DNA from: Meghimatium bilineatum
Taxonomy: Eukaryota > Mollusca > Gastropoda > Stylommatophora > Philomycidae
Length of the DNA stretch: 64,000 bases
Reading direction: 5' to 3'
NCBI GenBank assembly: GCA_034231615.1
Contig: CM067307.1
Coordinates: 2,461,647-2,525,646 of the forward strand
Under the pieces are notes generated by a model. It was not told the origin of the DNA. It saw nothing but the letters and a program-made list of their open reading frames with translations, and made no database searches. Both the position numbers and the translations under genes were made by a program. Positions 45,181 through 55,000 of this stretch are shown piece after piece (within the stretch, counting starts at the first letter, position 1; each line of letters starts with the position of its first letter).

Positions 45181-45275
45181 TTTTGCCTGTTGGATTACAG
45201 TTTTACTGCAGTTATTATCTAGTATTGATTCAAATATTTAAGAACTGATGTTGCTCTCCAGGCTGACTGACAGTT

Positions 45276-45450
45276 ACTCAGTACTTTCAGAAGATGGTTA
45301 AGAATATAGGTAATCAGTACTTTCAGAAGATGGTTAAGAATATAGGTAGTCAGCACTTTCAGAAGATGGTTAAGAATATAGGTGCTCAGTACTTTCAGAA
45401 GATGGTTAAGAATATAGGTACTCAGTACTTTCAGAAGATGGTTAAGAGTA
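45276..45450. repeat. 36-bp minisatellite, 5 copies
   Basis: A unit with CAGTACTTTCAGAAGATGGT and TAAGAATATAGGT. Confidence 0.95.
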
Positions 45451-45689
45451 TGCATACTTATCATTCCAGTTACTCCCCAATTTATTAAATTCCAATATAC
45501 TCGTTACAAACCTATTTGTTACGAACCTATTTGTTACAAGTGTATTGAGAGGCCTGAAAGGGGAGCACAGAATAGCAACACTATTTACCTTTCATGTATG
45601 CTGTATCACAATCAAGATCAACTCCTTGAACTAGAGATGGGGCTTAGTCTGGCCAACAGAGACTAGAAACTAACATTGGTCAGGCCTTT

Positions 45690-45785
45690 CCCTACATCGA
45701 GCAGGACCACATTCCCTATATCAAGCAGGACCACATTTCCTACATTTAGCAGGACCACATTCCCTATGTTGAGCAGGACCACAGT
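45690..45785. repeat. About 24-bp tandem repeat, 4 copies
   Basis: A unit with AGCAGGACCACATTCCCTA. Confidence 0.9.
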
Positions 45786-45864
45786 TCTGCCCAAGAATGC
45801 ACAGGTGCTGAAGTTGAAGATAAGAAAGGCAGAGAGTCACATCAGGAATCATGTTATCAGGCAA

Positions 45865-45970
45865 CACAACTAGATAACATGTCGTGACAGCTAGATCACA
45901 TGTTGTGACAGCTAGATAACAGGTCTTGACAGCTAGATTAATGTCTTCACAACTAGATCACATGTCTGCA
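45865..45970. repeat. About 22-bp imperfect tandem repeat
   Basis: Repeats of GACAGCTAGATCACATGT with substitutions and deletions. Confidence 0.75.
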
Positions 45971-45974
45971 CAAC

Positions 45975-46205
45975 AACAGAAAGTGCATGAGGCATAAGGC
46001 AACTAATGAACTTTCATTCATTTGGACTTGCCTGTACCATTCCATTAAGTGACAAAGTCACCCAGAGCGATGCTGAAGTCAGATGTGCCAGTCTGAAAGG
46101 CTCAGATATCGCAGCTATGCTGTAAACCATGACACAATGCATTTCATTTCTCAGACTACATCCTGTTAATCAGTAGGAGTATGAGATAGAACACAGAAGA
46201 AGAAG
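45975..46205 (+). repeat. R1 dispersed repeat, near full length
   Basis: From GCATAAGGCAACTAATGAAC via GTAAACCATGACACAATGCA to AGACTACATCCTGTTAATCA and the GAAGAAGAAG end. Confidence 0.85.
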
Positions 46206-46372
46206 AAGCTCTAGAATATTGTAAACCTGAACTTTCCCAACTGACCCTAGATGTTTACCACCTTATGACATCACACGATACCAAAAGTGTTAAAACATAA
46301 ATATCCTGGGCATTAAAATTACACATAGAAATAATGAAGCAGACAGGTTAGCACACATGGATCCACCAATAA
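46206..46372 (+). pseudogene. Non-LTR RNase H scrap at the transposon insertion site
   Basis: Near 46308-46365 the plus strand reads GIKITHRNNEADRLAHMDPP, matching the N-E-A-D-x-L-A end of RNase H. The CACTG transposon starts a few bases later, after TAA. Confidence 0.5.
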
Positions 46373-46464
46373 CACTGCACAACAAAAAAAAGTTTTTTTT
46401 TTTTAACAAGTATAAAATTAGTCAATTCCTACTGAAAATGGGTTGAGAAAAACGAATATGACAT
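46373..46464 (+). repeat. Left terminal inverted repeat of the CACTG transposon
   Basis: Outer 12 bases CACTGCACAACA; inner block at 46425-46464 with TTCCTACTGAAAATGGG and GAGAAAAACGAATATGACAT. Confidence 0.88.
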
Positions 46465-46534
46465 CAGAAAATGTTTATTAGCTCTAGTTTTTGAGTTATT
46501 GTAATTTCAATATTTGTATTAAAAATCCTATTTC

Positions 46535-48204
46535 TTATTGTTTCCTTTTCCTCTTGTATACCACTTCTGGAGCTTCTCTTGTGACATTCCAGCAGTAGTC
46601 AGCAAGCATGGATGTATTCCACTTACCCTGGTACCTTTTTTCCATCAATGCAATGTCTTGGTGGAAACGCTCCCCATGTTCATCACTTACTGCGCACCAC
46701 AATTTGGAGGGAAGAAATCAAGATGAGAATCCAGGAAGTGGATCTTAAGTGACATGTTGCAACCTAATTGTTGATATGCTGTCAGAAGTTCATTAATAGC
46801 AACAGGATAGTTCTCACTTCTATAATTGCCCAGGAAATTTTGTACAACACATTTGAAAGATTGCCATGCACCTTTCTCATTCCCATGAATAATGGCATCA
46901 AAATGCTCATCTTTCAACAGTTCCCTTATCTGTGGGCCTACAAATAATCCTTCCTTTATTTTACCATCACTAAGGTAATGAAATTTTTTCCTCAAGTACT
47001 TAAATGCCTCTCCCTCCCTATTCATGCCCTTGATAAAGTTCTTCATTAGCCCCAATTTAATATGAAGAGGAGGTAGAATTATTTTATTTCTATCAACCAA
47101 AGAAATTTGCTGTACATTGTATTCACCAGGCTCCATAACCTTCCTATCAGGCCAAGTTTTCCTAATGTAATGAGAAGTTCTCTGTCGACTGTCCCATTCA
47201 CACAGAAAGCAACAATATTTTGTGTAACCTAATTGCATGCCAAGTAAAATTGCAATAACTTTCAAGTCTGCACAAATCTGCCACTGATGATCATCATATT
47301 TTATTGCTTTAAGAAGTAATTTCATATTTTCATAAGTCTCCTTCATGTGGACAGCATGCATATAGGGATAGAAGGTAATGAATTGCCATTGTGTAGCAAA
47401 ACTGCTTTCAAACTTAACTTTGATGAGTCAATGAATAACCTCCACTCTTGTTGTATGTGCTTTATTTTCAAAGCTTCCATAAGCCCATTAACATCATGGC
47501 AAGCAACAATGCTATTATTCATTGTGAAAAATGGAGTTAGAGATTTCTGACGTTCTCTGTACATAGACACCGTAACATTTTTATCCAGTAGATTCCACAG
47601 CTAAAGTTTTGATGCAAGAAGTTCAGCTTTTGTTTTAGATAAGTCAAGATCTCGAATTAAGTCACTTAGTTCATTTTGAGAAATTCTATGTCGATATCAA
47701 CAGAACCTATTGGTGTGAATTGAGTATCTTCTTGTTCAAACTCAGGTTGTATTTCTTGACCACAATCTGCATCAAGCTCTATAACTTTCTGGTTGGGTGA
47801 GGTAGGAACAGGCAGATCTTTTCCATGTGGTACTGGCCGTATAGCTGATGGAATATTGGGGTAATTCAGTCCACTTCTTCTTTTTAGATATTCCGTGTTG
47901 GAGAGGAGGCACCATACAAAAATAGCAGTCACTTACATGATCTCTCGGCTCTCTCCATATCATAGGAATCGCGAAAGGCATTGACCGCACTTTGCCATTC
48001 AGCCAACCACAGAGTTTCACAGTACATGTAATACAGCAAATGTGAGGTGCCCAGGGTTTGTCTTGATCACCTATCTTACAGCCGAAGTAAAGATGATATG
48101 CAGTTTTAATTAAAGGTGTAATTTTCCGTTTTTGAGACGACAACGTCCCCTCGCCACAAACATAGCAAAAATGGTTAGCACTATTAATGCACTTTCGTGA
48201 CATT
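46535..48204 (-). pseudogene. Transposon-borne Cys-rich protein of an unnamed widespread family, four frameshifts and one stop
   Basis: In order on the minus strand: an N-terminal Cys module (SANHFCYVCGEGTLSS, WAPHICCITC, SDCYFCMVPP); a linker (YPNIPSAIRPVPHGKDLPVP); LSDLIRDLDLSKTKAELLAS; VLLHNGNSLPSIPI; the core CADLKVIAILLGMQLGYTKY with CCFLCEWDSR; ILPPLHIKLGLMKNFIKG; SLKIHFLDSHLDFF; DEHGERFHQDIALMEKRYQG; and TSMLADYCWNVTRE. I recognise these as a multi-copy family annotated uncharacterized in many arthropods, cnidarians and fishes. Breaks: frameshifts near 47870, 47680, 47350 and 46690, and TAG at 47601-47603. An Asp followed by CxxC, then a His-rich motif and a late Glu, recall the acidic triad layout of CMC transposases; this is inference. 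MSRKCINSANHF is the likelier start; another Met lies four codons upstream. Confidence 0.82.
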
Positions 48205-48483
48205 ATGGAATCCAATCTTTATACAAATTCAGACATTTATAGCACTGGAAAATAAAATATATATATACTACTTGAAAATATTAATTATATACACATGTTA
48301 AAATATGTGGTTTATTTTTTACATCAACACATGATTTAAACAATATAGCGGCCATTGAGAGAAGTCGCACGGTGTCAACATGCATTCGTCGCTGAATAAA
48401 TTTGTCGTCAGAAAATTTTTCCACTTTTTTCGACACAATAAACAAGGAATATCACAACAATAAGAGCAAACTGAGAATTTTTA

Positions 48484-48565
48484 ATGTGATATTCGTTTTT
48501 CTCACCACATTTTCAGTAGGAAATGATTATTTTCATGTCTGTAATTTTTTATGTGTTGCGCAGTG
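48484..48565 (-). repeat. Right terminal inverted repeat of the CACTG transposon
   Basis: Reverse complement: CACTGCGCAACA, spacer, then TTCCTACTGAAAATGTGG and GAGAAAAACGAATATCACAT. Confidence 0.88.
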
Positions 48566-48568
48566 TAA

Positions 48569-48665
48569 TTGGGGCAAATAAAACAGTGACCCAATGCATT
48601 TCCATTCTCTGGACCAGATCCTGTTACATGAGATATCCAGCAGGAGTTTGAGAATGAACTGAAGA
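48569..48665 (+). repeat. R1 dispersed repeat, 3' part
   Basis: GCAAATAAAACAGTGACCCA, CTCTGGACCAGATCCTGTTA and CAGCAGGAGTTTGAGAATGA. Begins right at the transposon's right flank. Confidence 0.8.
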
Positions 48666-49690
48666 AAATGAAGTAATGGATCTAAATGAGAACAGCATCA
48701 CACAGAAGAACTCTTTCACACAATCAAACAAATGAGAAAAATAAGAAAGAAATGTGGATGAATGAAGTGGCAATGGGGAATACTGGGTGAGAGGTATTCA
48801 GATATATGGCCAACCAAAACCTTATTGACAGTATCATTTTATAAGAAGAGATCAGAACATTATCTTCCAACTCAGTGATCAACATATAACCACTTCATAA
48901 AAACAGTATTCAACAAAGTACTCCAGGGTGCTAGCTATATAAACACTATCATGAAATTGCTGGTTCCAACCTCATCAAAGTGTTTGATCTCAGTAAGTCT
49001 TTTTCCTCCAAGATCAGAGAAATAGAAATACTGTATTGAACAAAGCAAGGTTCATGTTTGCTTAACTCTTTCAATCCCGGGCCGTTCAGGAAAAACTCCG
49101 GGTCTTGTGCCCAGGGCAAGGGATATAAGTCAGAAAAATAATAAGTGATTGGGCAAGTAAATATAAAATAGAACTTGCAATCAATTTTTATGATTCAAAG
49201 TCCAATTATACAGATACATGGAAGAGGTACAGATCTGTGAACATATCTTTGTGGATGTCATGTAAGACAAGTTCACTTGTCATGTAACATGCGAAAGGAA
49301 AATAAATGAGCACCAGTTTCTTGTCGGCTTCATTTACTTGTGTCAAAATATTTGCTGATAAATATTCAAATGAAAAGCTGTTCACCAGTAGACAACGTTA
49401 TTCTGTAACTTAACTTCTTCACACATATAAGCATATTCACATAAAGATAGACATATTTACATCTGGTCAAACAGGTTTCCAAAAAGGATCTCATTTTCCC
49501 GAAAATTTTGTTACAGTACTAGAATACACATTACATTGGTTTGTTTTGTGTCTACTTCAAAGATTGACTCGTGTAGAAATTGTGAAAGATAGGCCTAATC
49601 ATAACCAGAGTAATCTGGATGAGGCGCTTACAGGACACAATTTCTGGTCAAATTCATCAATATTGACATAGATCAGCTGTGTTGTCTAGT
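48666..49690. other. Non-genic DNA
   Basis: No domain-bearing ORF. A GC-rich patch at 49070-49125 (CCCGGGCCGTTCAGG and GTCTTGTGCCCAGGGC) with partial inverted symmetry stands out and may be a small dispersed element. Confidence 0.4.
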
Positions 49691-49691
49691 C

Positions 49692-50105
49692 TCAATCATT
49701 ACTAGGTCTATGGTGTGTGGGACGAGGTGGTGCAAGTCATTACTAGGTCTATGGTGTGTGGGATGGGGTGGTGCAAGTCATTACTAGGTCTATGGTGTGC
49801 GGAGCGGTGCAAGTCATTACTAGGTCTATGGTGTGCGGGGCGGTGCAAGTCATTACTAGGTCTATGGTGTGCGGGGCAGTGTGGTGCAAGTCATTACTAG
49901 GTCTATGGAGTGCGGGGCGGGGTGGTGCAAGTCATTACTAGGTCTATGGAGTGCGGGGCGGGGTGGTGCAAGTCATTACTAGGTCTATGGAGTGCGGGGC
50001 GGGGTGGTGCAAGTCATTACTAGGTCTATGGAGTGCGGGGTGGGGTGGTGCAAGTCATTACTAGGTCTCTAGTGTGTGGGGCGGGGTGGTGCAAGTCATT
50101 ACTAG
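49692..50105. repeat. 36-42 bp minisatellite, about 10 copies
   Basis: A unit with GCAAGTCATTACTAGGTCTA followed by a G-rich part (GTGCGGGGCGGGGTGGT) whose length varies between copies. Confidence 0.95.
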
Positions 50106-50744
50106 GACAACACTAAAAATCAACAATAGTTGTTACTTTCACTACTAAATACTGAACGAATTCCCCTTCAACGTCTGATTCTTTCAGGTTCTCTAAGATT
50201 CCATTTAAAATATTGCCTATCAACATCATCTGAATCACACATAGGCCAATTCTTGCCAAGTTTTGATGAAATTTGAAAGTCATATTCGATACTCACAGCT
50301 CTTATACTAGAGCTGTTTAAAAAAAAATGTACGGCAAAATACACCGCAGACCGCCATTACCGATATACACGTCAGCGCTAAATTTAGCATGTCTATTCGC
50401 AAGGCAACCATGATGAATGGCAGTTTAGTACCCAGTGTAAGACGGGCAGATGGGAGCAGGTATGGAGCATATATATAGTGAGCGGAAGCAAGCGGGTAGG
50501 GAAGTGTTAACTATCACCACGCTGTCAGCAACTACAGTCGAAAGATAAACCACATTTTCTGTAGCTGTCCATGACTACAGCTGCGCATTGCTACACACGT
50601 CTTTGAACAAGAATATTGTGATTGTAAACAAATGTAATTCATCTGGTTAACAACAGAGGAAATTAAAGTACACTTAATTAACTTAATCTGCCAAATTATT
50701 ATTAGAAATTACAACCATTTTAAAGGAATACTTTTTGAATTTAT
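50106..50744. other. Non-genic DNA
   Basis: 50330-50470 has more CpG than its surroundings (CCGCAGACCGCCATTACCG) but no ORF. Could be an unrecognised promoter or unique intergenic sequence. Confidence 0.35.
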
Positions 50745-50910
50745 GATTGGTGCTGAAGACAGATGTGTCGGGCCATTGGCACAAATAAAACGGCGACACA
50801 ACGCATTTCCCTTTTTCTGGACTACATCCTGCTGGAAATATAGTTGGACCATTGTCCTGCTACAAGATATATCCAGTGGGAGTTTGAGAATGAACGCTGA
50901 AGAAGAATTT
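50745..50910 (+). repeat. R1 dispersed repeat (longer subfamily)
   Basis: CTGGACTACATCCTGCTGGA, CCATTGTCCTGCTACAAGAT and GGGAGTTTGAGAATGAACGC. Confidence 0.88.
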
Positions 50911-51414
50911 ATGATTGTTGTTGCGCAACCAATAATCTTAGTTCGTTCGACATGATTCGTTTGTTTTCAAAGATGATATTATATATGAACACATTAGTTC
51001 AATATAATAAAATAGCTGCAGAGTAATCTAGGCTTAGTTCGCTGCATTCCATCCCGAATGTATGTATCGAAGTTTTCATTGAAATTCTAGGCCTAGTCGA
51101 TAATATTAGTTCGCAATTTATCTGAGATATCACACATACACCAACAAAACGTACATCATTACATTCAGTAACTTTCTTTATTTCTCACACACACACAAAT
51201 TGTACACATAGCTTTAAAACCAACAAGATATTGCATTTCCCAAATACCCACTGTAAATAATTTGAGTAAGGGCAAAAAAGAATGAAATTACTCACGGAAA
51301 TTAGACAGAAATTACTCAATTTTAACGCAGCTTGGTGAAGGTTAACAGACTTACCTTTATTTGTGGACAGCAAAAAGAAATAAATTACAAGAGGCAGGTA
51401 AATCTGTTCTTAAT
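50911..51414. other. Flank downstream of EXD3
   Basis: AATAAA on the minus strand occurs at 51177-51182 and 51356-51361. Either could serve EXD3 (stop at 51906), but neither can be chosen from sequence alone. Confidence 0.3.
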
Positions 51415-51650
51415 TTTTTTATTTCCCTTGGCTATAATTACCCATCAGTGGTTGAAGGTCGAGATATTTAATTTAGGAGGGTTGTATAGATGGGGCTCTC
51501 AGTGCACATTTTTGCATTCGGCAGCAGTCTTCATGGCTTGTAACAGACTTATTACATCTCTAACACAGTCACATTAGACATTTTGTATCTATAACTGAGT
51601 CAGCAGTCAGTGACGTCACAAAATTTCAATCTGCGTAAATTTTATAAAAA
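51415..51650. repeat. Partial second copy of the Tigger-like MITE interior
   Basis: ATTTCCCTTGGCTATAATTA, CAGTCAGTGACGTCACAAAA and ATTTTATAAAAAGTTG align collinearly with 13005-13280. Terminal repeats were not found here. Confidence 0.7.
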
Positions 51651-51905
51651 GTTGTTAAGCAAACATGAATCTAAAGTAACAGCTGACAAACACATGCAGA
51701 TTATCACTACAGGGCATTGGGCCTAATCCCAAAAGCCACTGAAAAAAATGTAGAAAATAAAAACCATCATTAAAAGCTAAAATAAAACAACTTGCTCACT
51801 GCTAAAAATTAAAAACATCCATCAATAGAAACAAATCACTCATCAATCAACCTGCAAACCAATAAGCATTGCTGCACACATCATCATCCTGTTCTGTATC
51901 TCTTA

Positions 51906-52085
51906 TCATCCAGGCCTAAGGTCCAATATCTGTGAATTCTGGCCTGCATTAATATTCAAAATGTCTTCAAACTGGCTGCAGATTTGATCATAGTGGGAAC
52001 CTTCCCAGAAAACTTTGCCACAGCAGACGCACACAAAAAATGTGTCAATTGTTGCAAATGCCTCTGGACTTGGAACAGTTTCAAC
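51906..52085 (-). CDS. EXD3: EXD3 last exon (zinc ribbon and stop)
   Basis: Acceptor ACTTTCTAG, VETVPSPEAFATIDTFFVCV, CCGKVFWEGSHYDQICSQFE, ending LDLRPG with TGA. Confidence 0.94.
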   Translation of the reverse strand, partial: VETVPSPEAFATIDTFFVCVCCGKVFWEGSHYDQICSQFEDILNINAGQNSQILDLRPG

Positions 52086-55000
52086 CTAGAAAGTGTCAAA
52101 TAGAAAAGTGTCAAATTCTTGAAGTCAGTTAAAATACTGTTTAGTAAAATAGGTATCATAGTTCAAGGCTAGTTAGTTTGTTTGTTTGTTTGTTTGTACC
52201 TTTCGTTCCACAGCTAGCACAAGTTTTTAATCTCTGTGTGTTTTGGTCCACTACATGTGCTTTTAGTTCTTGTATGGACTTGCAACCAATTATTTCTCCT
52301 TCTTTAAGTATTGTGCTTTTAATTTTAAGGTAATTCTGGGTCATCCTTCTTTTTCAAGGCTAACGGGAAACGATGCTCTAGAACTAGATGGCATATTTGG
52401 ACATAGTTCTACTTCTCAGTGTATTAATTCAGCAACCAATTCTCCGTACCCTGTAAATTTCCACTTTTCACAAAACCCCACCCACTATGTCTATCTATTT
52501 CAATGTATAGGACTACATCAAGCTAGACAAGAACTCCCCCACCATGTCCATCTACATCAAGCTAGACAAGAACTCCTCCCACCATGTCCATCTACATCAA
52601 GCTAGACAAGAACTCCCCCACCATGTCCATCTACATCAAGCTAGACAAGAACTCCTCCCACCATGTCCATCTACATCAAGCTAGACAAGAACTCCTCCCA
52701 CCATGTCCATCTACATCAAGCTAGACAAGAACTCCTCCCACCATGCCCATCTATCTAAAACACTTTATATGGAGGTTTGTCACAACTCTGTAAATGATGT
52801 GCCAAATTGGTACGTGCTTCCCAAAATAAAAAACTTGCATCTCTGGAGAAAGAAAGAACAACAAGTTAACCTTTATTTTTGTTATTAATATTATCTTATT
52901 CTCACCTGGATTCTTACGCCATTATGAAAAAATGTAATGCTGGCAGGGTCAATACCGTAAGCCATAAACTTAGAGAGTGTATCTTGGTCAATATCACTTA
53001 AGGATGGACTAAATCCAGAAGCGGCCCCGCCACTTCTGTTACCTCCACAACTATCATAGATCGTTCTATGCTGTTTCTGCTGAAGGTTGAAAATGTGAAG
53101 ACGGTGCATGTCTTTGCTAGGAATTTCAGCAAAGTCTGCACAGTTGCATACCTAAGAGAAAAGAAAAATGATTACAACAATGACAGAATGAGATCAGATT
53201 AAGAGTCACCCCTGAAACATGTCAATTAATAAGAGTTTCTCTAGCAGTTTAACCTTTTCATCCATGATGGCGATGTAATCATTAATGTAACCTGTTTCAA
53301 TATTTAAATGAATTTGTCTCCTCATACTGCAGATGTCTTCTAAGGTATGACCCTGATATATCCGTTGTAGAGTTTGCAACAAGAATATTTCTATAGTGTG
53401 TATCTGGGATCTTTCAATAGCGGGACTATGTTTCTGCGATCATTCAATAGCGGGACTATGTTTCTGGGATCTTTCAAAAGTGGGCTTGTGTGTTTCTGGG
53501 ATCATTCAGTAGTGGGCTTGTGCGTTTCTGGGATCTTTCAGTAGTGTGCTTGTGTGTTTCTGGGATCATTCAGTAGTGTGATTGTGCATTTCTGGGATCT
53601 TTCAGTAGTGGGCTTGTGTGTTTCTGGGATCTTTCAGTAGTGTGCTTGTGTGTTTCTGGGATCTTTCAGTAGTGGGCTTGTGTGTTTCTGGAATTGTTCA
53701 AAAGTGGGCTTGTGTTTTCTGGAATTGTTCAATAGTGTGCTTGTGTGTTTCTAGGATATTTCAGTAGTAGGCTTGTGCATTTCTGGGATCTTTCAGTAGT
53801 GTGCTTGTGTGTTTCTTGGAATTTTCAATAGTGGGATTGTTTTCTGTGATCTTTAAATAGTGGGCTGTGTGTGTCTGGAATCTTTCAATAGTGGGCTTGT
53901 GTGTTTCTATGATCTGTCAATAGTGGGCTTGTGTGTTTCTGGGATCTGAATGGGGAGCAACAAATAGCAACACTGTGCATTGCCACGTATGTTGCAGGAG
54001 GCCCCTAAAAAGATTTTGGAGGTAGAGTTGGCTGTCTCATCACATATGTCAAAAAAACCAGAAGTTATGCTGAAGTTGGATGTGTCAAGTCAAAGGGCAC
54101 ATATATCACAGCCAATCTGTAAACCATGACAAACATAGTCTGTTGCCAAGACTGTATCCTGCTAACAAGTAAGAGTTTGAGTGGGAGCCTTTGGGAGCTT
54201 TTAAATAGAGCAGCATATATCAAGAAAACTGAACTTTCCGCATGTAAACATGTTTAACTGTGAGTCTTGAAGGATGTAATCCTCCGGGAACAGCCTAAAC
54301 ATGCAAGATCTGGTGCGAGTAATGAGGGAAAAACACCAAAAAAACAGAGATGCATAGAAAATTTTGCAGTAAAATACAAAACACACTAATGACATCATCA
54401 GAAACAAATATTTTGACTAAAAAGTCATCAAGACAAAAACAAACAACAATAAATAAATATTACAAACAGAGAATCATGATGTAACAGAAGCAAAAGAAGA
54501 TCATAAGAAGAAATAAGATGAGAGAGAGAAAAATAAAGAACAAAGTCACATACAGCAAGAATAGAAGAGAGAGAGTACAAGGGAAAAATACAGAAGCTTC
54601 ACATAGAAATGGACATAAGCAAAGACAATATTTTTTATCACAATTAATATCTTGAAATATTCATTCTTACGTTGGAAATATATTGAAAATTTGCGCTTGG
54701 ATTTCTTCTACATTCATTCTCAAACTCCTGCATATTAGCAGGATGTAGTCCAGAGCAAGTAATGCATTGTGCCATGGTTTACAGCTTAGCTGCAATAACC
54801 TTGCTATTCAGCCTGACACAACCGACTTCAGCATGGAGTCTGGATTACTTTGATCATCTATGGGATGGGACAGCTAATCACAACCAATAAACCACCTTAG
54901 TTGCCTCTTATGGCATGTGTGACAGTTGATAGTGTTGCTATTCTTTATTCTCTTCTTGGGTCTTGGCAACACACTTGGACAATTATATTTCAAATATAAG

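Larger units (their letters stand above)
46373..48565 (-). mobile_element. 2.19-kb DNA transposon with CACTG termini, TIRs and TAA target duplication
   Basis: The ends read CACTGCACAACA at 46373 and, reverse-complemented, CACTGCGCAACA at 48565. After an A/T-rich spacer both ends share a second block of about 40 bases beginning TTCCTACTGAAAATG and containing GAGAAAAACGAATAT, so the inverted repeats are bipartite (46373-46464 and 48484-48565). TAA flanks each end (46370-46372 and 48566-48568). One minus-strand gene fills the interior. CACTG ends with a 3-bp duplication fit the CACTA/EnSpm group (CMC); TWA-type duplications also occur in PIF/Harbinger. Superfamily is inferred. The gene is broken, so this copy is inactive. 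Confidence 0.85.

Noticed and set aside
52156-52344. 62-codon minus-strand frame with CASCG, considered as an EXD3 exon
   Set aside because: The flanking exons join in phase without it, and the protein is continuous with the family (GVRIQ to VETVP) only if it is skipped. Possibly an unidentified repeat.
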